From Pegea sp. RAD2-039 (taxonomy: Eukaryota > Chordata > Thaliacea > Salpida > Salpidae), in contig JAQGEQ010000084.1 of NCBI GenBank assembly GCA_034620365.1, forward strand, positions 186,001 through 250,000: DNA of 64,000 bases, in the 5' to 3' direction. The position numbers were made by a program, and so were the translations under genes. Shown here one piece after another: positions 50,701 through 63,000 of the stretch; within the stretch, counting starts at the first letter, position 1, and each line of letters begins with the position of its first letter. The notes below the pieces were generated by a model that saw nothing but the letters and a program-made list of their open reading frames with translations, ran no database searches and was not told the origin of the DNA.

Positions 50701-51403
50701 TTTTCCCATTTTTATCAATTTATGAACAATTTTAAACCAACCTTGTCAACAATCGCTTGTTTCATGTACCGTTCAATTCCTTGTAAGGTGCTTGAGTCGG
50801 TAATAGCGCAGAGAGCGCGTACAGCAGCAGGACGAAAGATATCTTGCTTACTATTCATATCTTTGGTTAAACTAAAATCAAAAACCGGATAAAAATTGAT
50901 GTTCTAATCAACAGATTACTTTTAAACACCTTTGAGTCACTATAAAAGCATTTTCAGTCATTTTAGACATTTCCTTAATTGTCAAATAGCACATACGTCT
51001 CATAATGACCTGAAAATTTAAAACCATTTGTAAGTTGAAAACACAAAAACAGAAATTCTAACATCACTGCTTTGAAAAAGTTTTGTCATCGCAAAGAAGG
51101 TATCTGTAGCTTCATTGGTTGTGATTCTTTCACCCTGGTTAATCAAGTAGATAATCTTTGTGAGAATCTCACAACATTTTCTAGGATTAATTTGGTTTTG
51201 TTCGAAGATCCGAGCTTCTTGAAGCACTGCAGTCCTTTCAATATGAGCAAATGGGTTTCCCATAGCTACAAAATTTAATCTCAAATAAATTGAACAAAAT
51301 TTGGAGAAAAATGAAATTTTTAGATAATTTGTTGTAATAAGTTATTAATAAAAACTAATAGTTTAAGATGATTACCTTCTTCATCTTTATCTTTACGCAT
51401 CAT
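47725..51403 (-). CDS. COPG: coatomer subunit gamma (COPI coat)
   Basis: This multi-exon minus-strand gene starts at ATG 51403 ([10 protein letters not shown], then [18 protein letters not shown]) and stops at 47725. The N-terminal HEAT-like trunk is clear: [79 protein letters not shown] and DTDDEVRD-type text ([15 protein letters not shown]). The appendage domain follows: [28 protein letters not shown], then [33 protein letters not shown] and the C-terminus. It is part of the cytosolic heptameric COPI coat for Golgi-to-ER vesicles. Introns are 45-250 nt. Several contain TGACGTCA (for example 47967) and one a 16-base tandem repeat (48836-48933). A TTTCAG lies 45 nt before the ATG. A minus-strand AATAAA is at 47588-47583. 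Confidence 0.92.
48836..48933. repeat. 16-base tandem repeat in a coatomer-gamma intron
   Basis: Four near-identical units of about 16 bases (AGATGAGATCAGATAA) run head to tail. Two variant units with GGACCAG follow. The unit is an extension of the AAGATGA motif common in the small introns of this region. Confidence 0.8.
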
Positions 51404-52946
51404 TTGTTCTTTGATAAACTTTCAAACAAAAATTAACTTTTGATATAACTGAAAGTGAAAATATGAAATAATTTTCATAATTGCTTAAATTTTGAATAAT
51501 GTAAAAAATTATTAAAAATTTATTGATTTTAGAATAACAAAATAATAATATAATATAATTTATAATATTTAATCAATATACAATTAAAGTAAATAAATTA
51601 AAAAAGATTAATTGAATGCATTTAAAGAAACAAATCAGTTTGGAATTGAAATAAAAGAACTAAAGTGAAATAATGTTTTTAAAATTTTGTTGAAATCATG
51701 AAATATGAAGATAGTTCTCAACTGTAGCTAAAATATAAAACAATTTTAATCGATTTTTCTAAATAATGAAAAAATTTTATGAAAAATTCTTAAATTTAGC
51801 AATTTATTTAAACTTAGACTTTCTATAAATTATTAAGATCATAAAAATATATTTTCAAAACTGTAAAAAATACATTTCTATTTTTAACATCAAGTAATTT
51901 ATTTTTTATTAATTTTAACAACTTATAATTTAAAAAAAATTCAATTTAAACTTGGCCAAATAATCAAATTTTGTTTACTGCTTATAAGTTCCACGTAAGA
52001 TTAGACTGCAAACATAGAAACACTATAAACACAATTATAATAATTATAATTCAAACGACTTAAAAAACTGTATAAAGTTTATAGTTTTCACGACTCAAAA
52101 AAAGTATAATTTAGGTAACATGTTTTCTAGAAGACTTCTAAAAGCTGAGTGTTATAGCGTGCTAGGAGTCTTAAGATGGTGGACGGTATAAAGTTGGAAG
52201 GTCTGCGCACTGCATTGTGGTCGAGTATTTGTGCATAAATTCTGCTTTATTATTCTATCTAGCTCACCATGTTCATAAGAGTTGCTGAATTTGTAACTCG
52301 CAGTCACGCGTTAAATAAATAAAAATAATTTAAAGAATCAAGCGTAGTTAAATCATTCATAAGCATATAATTAAGTAGAAAATAAATAGTATTGACAAAA
52401 TGTTATGACAATAATATCGTGATTAATTTATGATCCTTAAACTTACTGTTTCCTTAAGATTTAAAAACTAAGAATAACAATTTTAATAAATTTCAATTTA
52501 TTACAACCAAATCAAATATTGTACAGCTTAATAATTTCTTTAAAGTGTTAATTTGAAGTAAAGTTTATTTAACTTCTTATAAAGAATTTGGTTTAAAAAA
52601 GTTATAAATCATTTTTGTATAAAGAAATAAAACCTTATCTAAAGTTTTTTTTATCTAAGTTTGTTGCTAAATAAAAACTTGATATTCTAAACATATTCAG
52701 CAAAGCTATTTGCAACAAAATTTCAAAACCTTAAAATAACTGGCCTCATTTTTAGGTTCATATTTTTTAGTTTATATATAAAATATTCAAAATGTCATTT
52801 AAAAGGTTCTTAAGAACTTTTAAAACTTTCTAAAAATAATAGAGCTAAATAAAACGAATCAAAAGTTTTGATTATGATGGGAAAATATATTTTAGCATAA
52901 TTTCAAACTTTCAAAAATAAAGTTCAAAGTTCAACTACAAAAATGG
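51404..52946. other. AT-rich spacer between coatomer gamma and ABCB8-like genes, with one GC island
   Basis: No coding exon was found and TGACGTCA is absent. About 52130-52320 is a compositional island of normal GC in otherwise AT-rich DNA (GTGTTATAGCGTGCTAGGAG, GGTCTGCGCACTGCATTG). It could be an RNA gene or a worn repeat, and nothing identifies it. Confidence 0.5.
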
Positions 52947-55452
52947 TCAAAAATCTTCTTTTTCTTCCTGTAATTCAACTAATCGTCTGTAGACTCCTTC
53001 TAGATCCATCAATTCTTGATGAGATCCCATCTAAAAAACAACAAAATTCGATTTTGCACCTTCTCGATCAGCAAGAGTCAAAAACGCGCGACTTCTGTTG
53101 CCAGGCAACAACTCACCTCAGCTACGCGTCCATCATTGATGACGTAGATGAGATCAGCATCACGGATGGAGCTTAGTCGATGAGCGATCACAAGGACACT
53201 TCTTCCTTTCATCACTTCTTGAAGAGCTTCTTGGACTCGACTCTCAGACCGCGAATCAAGAGCACTCGTCGCTTCATCCAGAATCAAAATTGCTGTCATG
53301 ACAACCATGACGTCACCACCGCCAATACGCTACTGACATCACCTGGGTCGCGTAGCAACGCGCGTGCAATCGCAATCCGCTGTTTTTGGCCACCGGAAAG
53401 CGCTGTTCCACGTTCGCCAATTCGCGTATCGAAGCCTTCCGGAAATCGTGAGACGAATTCATCGACGTGAGCAAGTCGCGCGGCTTCGATGACGTCATCA
53501 ACACTTGCATCCGCTTTGCCGTAACGGATATTATCAAAGATACTTCCAGAAAATAACACTGGTTCCTAAGGAAGTCATGACGTCATTTCCGCTTTGACAC
53601 GTTTATCACACCTGACTGATGATACTAATGACGTCACCACGAAGCCATGTGGGATCAAGCGCGCGAATATCGACGTCATCTACAGTAATACTCCCGGAAG
53701 TGACGTCATAAAATCGTTCAAGTAACTTGGCAACCGTCGATTTACCTACAATGACGTCATCACCTTGTTTCTGATGACATCACAACATACCTCCGCCAGA
53801 AGGACCACATAAAGCGACTGTTGACGCGCCTGGGATAGTTAAGTTCAGTCCGTTGATGACGTCATCATTAGGGCGATGAGGATAGGCAAATGTGACGTCA
53901 TTGAAACGAACTACTCCTCTTAGTGCGTCATCGCCGATGACGTCACCACCGCGTAAAGGAATCCTGCAAAAAGTCGCTTGATGACGTCATCAGCGCGATG
54001 AGGATGACTTACTTGGCAGTCGCGTTTAGATGCTCAAAAACGCGACCCCCGGCTGCCAGGGCGCGAACTCCCGATCCGAACAAGATGGAGAGCGAAGTCA
54101 TTGATCTTTGCATGATTTGAGCGGAAACAAGAAAAGTCATGAGCTGACCGGAAGTGAGATGGGAATTGGTGACGAGGTACCCGCCCGCGTATATGACGCT
54201 GAAGACAACAGCATTTAACGCGGTGTTTGATAATCCTTGAAAAATCCCGATTCCAACTCCTAAGCGCTGATTGATGTCTTTGGATCTTTGGAGCAAAATA
54301 TCAAATTGATCCACCTCAAAATCTTCATTAGCGAAAGATCGAACTGTTTCCACGTTGCCAACTACTTCGTTCGCGCGTCCTGTCGCTTCCGATGACGTCA
54401 TCTGCGCCTCTCTGTAGTCGCACGTGATTGGAGGAAGTGATTCGGCGTGTTCACTCACCTAGAAATTTGGCGCAAATTTGAACCAATAGCTGAACCGATC
54501 AGCATCAAGACCGGAAGTGACGTACACAACATCAACGTCATCTTATGTGACGTCATATAAAGCGAGAAGAAACATCCGATGATTTGCATAGAGCTTTTCA
54601 ATCCTTGTGAGATGCAAAGCTTGAAAGAGCTTTTAAAATCCTGAACATCTGATGTCAATCTCTCAATTAAGTATCCACTTTTGTAATGATCAAAAAACTC
54701 GATGTCCTGATGAAGATAACTCGCGAAAAGATCTCTTCTCATCTCAGCAGCCATCTGTTCACCAATGTTGCTTAGCAACGAGATGTAAGCAAAAGAAGTG
54801 AGCCCCTAGGAGAATGAAAGATGAGAAACATTTATTGAAAAGTGAAGAAAGGTACTTGTAGCAAGTATAAGGTGACCAGCTTAACAGTAGAGTCCTTCAT
54901 TGTGGCCCAGTATGACAACCAGTCCATTTGTGTAGCAGCTGGCTTATTTATTTTGTTGATTAAATGACCAAGTTCAATTGGAACCTTCATATTAATTACA
55001 GCCCCAATCACAGCACACTGTCCGGAAAGTTTGAATAAATAAAAAGTCATCTAAGATTAGGATTGATTTTACTAAAACAGCAAAGAGAAGTTTATGGAGT
55101 TGAGGGAAGATGTATTCTAAAAAGAACTGTTTCCATGGAAACTTAGAAGACTCTTCTTTAGGATGATCTTGAATTAAATCAATTGAAGGAGATATCATCT
55201 CACATCTTGCTATTTTCACTGAAAAGAATTTGATTTAAAATCAATCATAAAACTTAATTGAAAACCTGGTTGTAATTTGATTATCAAAACACCAACACTT
55301 GCAGATATTAGGACTTTTTTGGGTAGATATTCTTTCAAATGATGTTGGATTTCATTTTTTGAGACTTTAAGAATGGTTTGTTTTTTTCTAAATGATTGAA
55401 AGTTTTGACAATTAGCCAAAAAATGTTTTGGAAATCTCATAAAAAAATTCAT
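52947..55452 (-). CDS. ABCB8: mitochondrial ABC half-transporter, ABCB8-like
   Basis: This minus-strand gene starts at 55452 with a basic, hydroxylated N-terminus typical of a mitochondrial presequence ([20 protein letters not shown]). One transmembrane domain follows ([77 protein letters not shown]) and one nucleotide-binding domain: Walker A GPSGGGKST, split by a 45-nt intron; Q-loop [12 protein letters not shown]; signature [15 protein letters not shown]; Walker [16 protein letters not shown]-loop VIAHRLSS; and a short C-tail ending EKEDF. Domain order and the [11 protein letters not shown] segment match ABCB8, which acts as a dimer in the inner mitochondrial membrane. Ten introns or exons carry TGACGTCA between 53309 and 53988, two more by 54556. 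All ATPase motifs are intact. Confidence 0.9.
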
Positions 55453-57026
55453 TTTAAAAACTTTTATAAATCATCTTAAAATCAGAAACAAATATATTTT
55501 AAGTTTCAAAATAAAAACACTAATTTTTTTTATTAGAATTTCAAATTGAATAGTTTTAATGTTGATTTTACTCTAAATTTTTCAAATTGTTATTATAAAA
55601 TTATTTTTATTGTCATTTACTTATAATAAGAGAAATTATTATCTGTAGATACATAAAAAATAAATTTCTAGTGAGATTTTGATGAATCTAGAAATTAAAA
55701 TATTTAGATGAAAATGTAATTCAGCACTAACTTAATAACATTTAAATTCAACAAAAGTAACCAATTTCTAACAAGTGAAAAAGTTTTAGAAAAAACCGTT
55801 AACTGTATAATTTTTTATAACTTAGCGATAGTTTTGAGTTAGGGAGTTTTAAAACTAATTTGAACTTTTAAAGATAAGGTTTAGGATTAAGATATTTTCA
55901 TTCTTATTATAGGGTCATATTAGTTTTTGAACAATTAAACCTAAATAAAGATGATAAACTGAATATCCTTTACTACTGCAATAAATCAAAAAAACTAAAA
56001 ACAATATTAACTAAAAACTTTAAAAATAAATTTCAATGATTGTAAAGCAGTTAATAATTTGATATAAAATTGTTACCTTTTATAAAATTTATCAAAAGTT
56101 TGTAAAAATTTATAAAAAGAGCTTTTTTATAAATATATTTTACTATTAGAGTAATTGTTTTTTTGCCAAGAAGAACTTTTTGATAGTGATCAGTCGAAAC
56201 AAACCTAATTTAGAAAGATAAAGTTTTTATATCGTTCAAAGATAAATTTAAAGGCTAATAACTTCATCAAAAGCTTGACCGCATACTATTAAGGAAGCGC
56301 TTCAATCTTGATTACCAAATAAAAGATTTAATTTAAAATAGTTTTGTTTAGCAGGTTGACTACAGTAGACCCTCAATAAACTGAACTAATATTTCATTCA
56401 ATCGAAGATTGGAGGTGAAATTTGAAGTGAAAAGGCTTACAAGTTAGTGTTAACGTTTTTAGAGGTTCTTTGTTTAAAAGTAACCCAACTAAGGGCTTTA
56501 GCAATAGAATGACGTGACGGTTGGTAATCTTCTTCCCAATTCCATCTTTAATTTAGGCTTATGATTGGAGTAATTTTGTTTACAATTGATTACATAAGCT
56601 TTCTGATATTTTGACATCAATCTTTTTACTTCAACAACTTTTCTGCAGCCACGAGTTCCACAAGAACATCTTCCCACTAATTTCGAAGATTTGAAATTCA
56701 CTTTTACTTATTGCTGAATAAAATTGAAAAATATTCTGATTTGAAAAAGATTTTGGACTCTTTGTGAGTTATCTCAAGCACTGCGATGAAAAAGTCCTCA
56801 ACACCTTAAACCACTTGGTTTATGAAAGTACTACATCAAAGTGGAACGGTAGTTTGAAGGATTATTTTTGTAAAATTTCTGTATTTCTGTATGATTTGCT
56901 GCCGGATTTCAATCAAAGTTCAAATTGAAAAAATATAAAAACTTTAAAGTGAAGTATGCCGAAAAGAACAATGATTGGAAGTTTGTTAGGAGAGAAGTAG
57001 AAATGAAGAGGTTGTCGTGGAAACAA
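55453..57026. other. AT-rich spacer
   Basis: No gene or TGACGTCA seen. A string at 56364-56385 (TACAGTAGACCCTCAATAAA) looks like a pogo/Tigger-type terminal end next to a TA, without a partner end that I could find. Confidence 0.5.
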
Positions 57027-60000
57027 TCAGGAAGCAGGAGACATTGTTGAAGATTTTTTTGAAGATTTGACAAACTCAAGTCCGTGAGTCCTTGTGTGTG
57101 TCCGGAAGTCCAGATCACAACTAAAAGTTCTCGAACAGACCTAAAAGTGGAGCGTGAAAGACTTGATGACGTAGATGATGACGTAGCAGGCAGTCACGTG
57201 TGTACCTTACATCGGAAAAGGGGGCAACGTTGCCTCGGTGACGGGCTATTTTCATCTGTACTTGATAATGAAGCAAGTGATGACGTCATCGCGTCTCGAC
57301 GCAATTTGTCATTGAACATTTGCAGCAGATTCTGATTTTTTATCTGTAACAATAGCCACGTCATTGAGGTGATGACGTCATTGCGTCGATGACGTCACTT
57401 TGTGCTTAATGAAAAGATGATTTCGAAGCGAGTGCAGTGATGCAAGACAGAGACCGCATTCGCTGCATTGGACGCTGTTGCTACGCGCATGCGTTGCTAT
57501 GTGTTCCTGTAGAGTTGACAGGATGTCACTAGAGGACGCTAGTTATTGGTGATGATTACTGACTTGAAATTTGAGGCGATCGCGATGACGAAAGCCGCAT
57601 CGCGCGCACCAGTTCACTTCGTTCAGTTTTAGCGACGAAAAATCCGCTTCTGAATTATCGACACTAGGTGACGTCATCTGTACATCAATGTATGACGTCA
57701 TCAACACGATTCAAGCGATAAGAGATTACTTTTGAAATGTGATGATTTAATGATGGAGGTCTCTTTCCTGGATGAAGATGACATCTGGCGGGACGACACG
57801 TGGTTTTCATTCGCGCGCTCTATAACCAATCAGCGATCAGTAAAATTGAAAGCATCAAGTAGCCAATCACCTTCTTAGTTCGATCTTCTTCTGTCATTTT
57901 TTCCTCACTAGGTGTCTCCTTCTCACTTTTCTCTGAAATCACCGATGTTATGACGTCATCATCTTTGCCGTGGGTCACTATCTGACTTACCGTGTAAAGT
58001 CCCACCATTGGACGAAATCAAATTATTATCTGTGACGTCATTACCACTCACGTCGACACCTGCATCTTCTGTGACGTCACTGCTCATGTCATGAACCACG
58101 CTGAGATGTTTTTGGAAATCGGATTTAGCTCCGAAAACGCTCGAACAAAAGTAGCACTAGAGATGATGAAGCGGTCAGCGAATGTGACGTCATCACAAAA
58201 GTCGCGGCTCACTTGAAATCCGGAAGTGACGTTTGTGGTGAGATGTTTTGACATGAAGTGGTCGATGAGGACTTGTCGCGAGTTGATGACGTCAACAAAC
58301 GCTTTTTCGCACACTTGACACATCAGTAGACGAACTGCGACGTCATCAGTGACGTCATCAGTGGGTGATGTGCGACAAGTTCTGATGGAGATGGTGGAAA
58401 TATGATTAGACGCGATGCCGATGACGTCATAACGCTTGAATCTAACTCTATTCTTGGATCTTAGATGCCTTGAATCTAGCTAAGTTATCTTTTAAGACCA
58501 GAAATATTTGAACACTTTCTACCAAATACATCCGTCCCAAGTTAAAGACACTTTTTCCGACGTCGTATTACTATTTGACAGCTAAAATTGTTTCTCTCAT
58601 CTTAAATTTAAAGATCGCGATCTTTAAAACTTCCTCAGAAACTCTTCATTCAAAATTGAACCACTCAACAACCCAGTGAGATTTAAACCAAGGTTTGGAG
58701 TCTTCTTCTCGACTACATCACTGCATCTATCACTTCTTTTAAACTGATTTCTATTTATTCTTCTGCAGTGTTTCCACTTCAATTATTTTAAAAAGTAGCA
58801 AAAAGTAAAAAACTAACTTTCGGTGATTGCAGAGAATTTCAGAGGTTGCAAACGCTTTGCAACAGTTGCTGCATTTAAGAAAGATCTTAAAGTGTTTCTA
58901 AGAAGATTAAGAAGATGAAAGTAAAGATTTGAAGATGAAGAAGATGACTTACAAGTACATGTGTTTGGAGTTGCTCATAAGATAAAAAGAATTTGTTACA
59001 AACTGAACATTTATAACCATCAACTTTGGCATTATGAAAACATTTCAGCCGAAGATGAAGATTGAAACCACTTTCAGAGCTACAAAATCAAAAGATGAAC
59101 AAATAGACTTCAACAAAATTCCACAAACCTCTGATAAACAGCCCCACATTCTGGACAGGTGTGCGGCGTCATGCCTGAGTGCATTCGCGTATGTGACGTC
59201 ATCATACATGCGTTATTGAGTTGTAGGTGACACGTGTGACATTTGCGCGCTTCTGATCGACGTTGAAAGTGACGTCGAAGCTCGTTCACGTCTGCACATG
59301 TCACGTGACATTCCGAACAGGCCTACGAGACGAAGAAGTGATGACGTGCGATGTGTGACGTCATCATCGACTATGCCATCACCAACCACGCTGTCGTCGG
59401 TTTCTTTCAGTGACGTCATCTTGGCGCTGGTTTTACTTTGAAGTTGACGTAGATAGAACTTGCGGTCGCGAGGTTTACACATTGCTGACGTCAGAGGCGC
59501 GACGCGAACGTTTCGATACTCCATCGGGCGTTGTTGCTGCTCTACATGGTGTCGCGCGTGAGTGAGAAGCGCACAGCGGTTGTGGAAGACGAATTGCTGA
59601 TCACAAGTTGCACAGAGAAGCTGAAGATCAAAAAATGAAGATCAGAAGACGAAGATGAATATCAGTAAAGACCTTGATGATAAGACTTTTTCGTTCTTGA
59701 TGATCAGCAAACGTCCAAGATGAGATAAAAGAATCCCCGCACTCTTTACAAGTAATCACTTCGTCACTAGGTGGCTTGTACTTACCAATCGGGTTTCCAC
59801 AACTCAACAATTCTCGAAAAGCTCGCTGCCAATCAAATCAAGGCGTCATCAATCACGTCACCACTACGTAATCACTTACCTGATGACGTGTTTCCCGTTT
59901 CTTCCGCGATCCACGCGGTGGTGCTGTTGTATCGATCAGTTTATTTACAACTGACCTGGCCACAGGCGGCGCTCGCGAGCTTTTTACGCGCGACACAGTC

Positions 60001-63000
60001 GATGATATCGCGTGCTCCATCGGAAACGCGTACTCGTCGTTAACCGGTGACGTCATCAACGTCGACTTTCGCTTTCTACAACTAGACGTGACGTCATCAC
60101 CATCAGCCGATGACGTCATCATCGTTGTCTTGTTACTAAACGTGAAGTTTTGTTGACAGTTTCGCTTCAAAACTCGCGCGCTTTTTCCGAATCCAACTCT
60201 GTACGTCGCCTCCTTGTTGCTTAGCAACCGTCGCTTGGGAGCAGGCGGAGGTTTCAGTTCGTTCTTCAAGTCGCTTTCAATAATCGCAAAGATGTTTCGA
60301 TCTTCGCACGCGCTGATGACCTCAGTTTGAAGACTTTCCGCCACTGTGTCGACTTTTGGTGCTTCCAATGACGTCATCGCGACGGCGTCGGGTGACGAAG
60401 TGGTGACGTCATCAATCATTTTGAGGTTAAGGGTGATGGGCGGAAGTTCCTTTTTTTTGCGTTTTTTCTTCTTTTTCTTTGAATGTCGCGTCCGCGTGAT
60501 GACGTCATTATTATGAGAGGTGGCCAGATAGGTAACTTGTCCTTTAAAGGATCTAAATTTGGTGATCTTCATCTTTAATCGACCGCTCGACGCTAAATCA
60601 TCGTCAACTTCCGGTGGCTTCGAGTTATCGCTGTCAGCAGCTGCTATGACGTCACCTGATGACGCATTAGTTGCTAGTGCAACGGCAGTGGCAGTAGATT
60701 GGCTGTTGATGACCGATTGAGGTGGTTGTGGGTCAGCTGATGACGTCATCTCCGTTTGTGTCACGATTAGTGGTTGAGTAGCACGTGGTGATGACGTCAC
60801 TTCCGTCACTTTTGCTTTTTGCGCTTTGTTCGAAGCTTCCTGAAGCAACGTATCGAAGAGTGACGTCAGTTGTCCCGTCGACGGTTCCTCCTCGACAGGC
60901 CGAGTCACCGTGGTTGTCATGACGACAGCAGCAGCCGGGGGCGGTGGGTCTTCATGGACAGCGGGCAGCAAGTGAGTTGGCTCGGACCAAAACTTCTCCA
61001 AAATCTTCTTTTTAATTGACACGTTGGTACAATTTTTATGGCCACTAGAGGACGGTGCGGAGGTGGTCGCGATCGCGTTGCTGACGTCATAATGCATTGG
61101 GTTGGGGTTGGGAAATAGGGCAGGGTTACTAATAAGCGGTTGCGGCTGTTGAGTATTCCATGTCACTGGTGATGACGTCATCAATGATGATGATGACGTC
61201 ATCGGGGCTGAATTGGCACGAAGCACTGCTGCTACCGCCGACACTGATGGTGTTTTGACAACGTTGTTGAGCGTTAATGACGTCATCTGGTTTTGGGGTT
61301 GGATAGGTTTTGGAAATTTAGCGTTTGCGAAAGGAAGTGATGACGTCAGAGTGGTTTCAGCGCGCGATTTACAGTTGGTTCGCGCGTAGGAGTTTTGGAA
61401 GGGTTGTGATTGGTAGATGAGCGACGTCGCGTTGCTAGTTGTCCTAACAACCGGCAGATGGCGCTGTGAAGCAGAACAATTGAGAAATCGCGTATGTGAC
61501 GTCATCGATGTGGAGTCAGGCGGCTGTTTGTTGGTGAAGACAAAAAGCGGTGACGTCATAAGTGGTGACGTCATTGGCTTCTCGACGGAAAGAGGTTTGG
61601 TGAGAAGCACAAAGCGGTCGTTAGGTGGCACAATAGGAGCGCGTGGCAGCTGATCAGAAGTTGGATGATGTTCGATTGTAGCGTTCTTGATGACGTGAGA
61701 AGCAGTGACGTGTTTGATGGTTGATGACGTCATTAGTGGGTTGGATTGAATCGGTTTTTGGTTGAAAGTCGATCGCGGCTCTAATGACGTCATCGGTTTA
61801 ATATTGGCCAGCGAAGGTAGTAAAGAACGATTGTCGATGACGTAGTTACGCGCTGTAGCGGTGGTTGTCATAGCAACCGGTTTATTCTGTTCGGAAAATA
61901 TATGTTCAAACTCAGCCACTGTCGGCGCTGTAACTGACGCGATGTTTGTGACATCATCAGTAGAAGTAATGGCAAAAGATAAGTGATCTGATGACGTCAT
62001 CGGCTCGTGATTATTTCGCTTCAATTGCGTCTCGTTGCTCGTAACCACGTGGGTGAGGGGAAAACCGGTCGATGACGTAACTACCGCCGATGATGACGTC
62101 AGTTGACTGAAGGTGGCAAAATCGGTAAAAGTTTCAGGCGTCGATGACGTCATCGATGGCTTTCGAGTAGGCTTAAGGCGTTTGGGGCGTGACTTGGGAA
62201 AATTTGGTGACGTCATCACACTACTGACTGGTTGCAATCGATAACGCGATTTGGGATTTGATGACGTCATTGAAGAAGCAGGAAGATTGGGAGAAGGACT
62301 CTTCATCGAGATTAGTCGATTTTGAAGAAAGTTTTTGTGTTGACATAATTTCATCACTTCTTGTACAGAGTCATATGTGGACTGGTCCGCATAGCTACAT
62401 CCAGACATGGTTTTACTAGTCACTGTGGTCCGCTGGTTCTTGTTGAGGACCACTTGCTCGATTTGAGACGTGGGTAGTTTAATAGTGGGCTCGATTTGCT
62501 GGTTGAATCCAAACTTGTCGTCGTCTGTTTGGTCCTTGGTCACCAGTTGAAGTGGTTGCTTGTCGTCATGACGACGTCGAAATGTAGCATGGGGGAAAGT
62601 GACACCGTTTTTGTTGCGGTCCGGGGTGGGGAAGTTTTTGCTAGTTGGAGGACTTAATTGCTTCGCACTTGACTTGCGTTGCCTGGAAACAATGATGCGG
62701 TGACGTAGTTAGCAACCAATGAAATATTCACCTGAAGTTATCACCATAGAAAGCAGGTGGTTGGTTGATGAATTGGTTGGTGTCGATCTTTGAGTGATTC
62801 AACATTGGTATCTAAAGCGGTGATGACGTCATCAACTACGTCATAATTATCATTACACTCACTTTAGCAAGACGTAAATTGTCTTTGATGACGTCATCAG
62901 TGACCGCTTCTTTGTCCATCTTAAAAACATCTTCACTTTTGTCCCAATTTTCCAGCAGGTCGCTACTGTCCGCCGCTCGACTATCTGCGAAGGGAGACGC

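Noticed and set aside
56498..56701. 67-codon minus-strand frame with CSCGTRGC, looking like a zinc knuckle
   Set aside because: It is isolated beyond the stop of the zinc-finger gene, with no splice link and no known spacing.
57084..57335. 83-codon plus-strand frame with cysteines
   Set aside because: It lies antisense to the last two exons of the zinc-finger gene, whose minus-strand reading gives a proper C2H2 finger.
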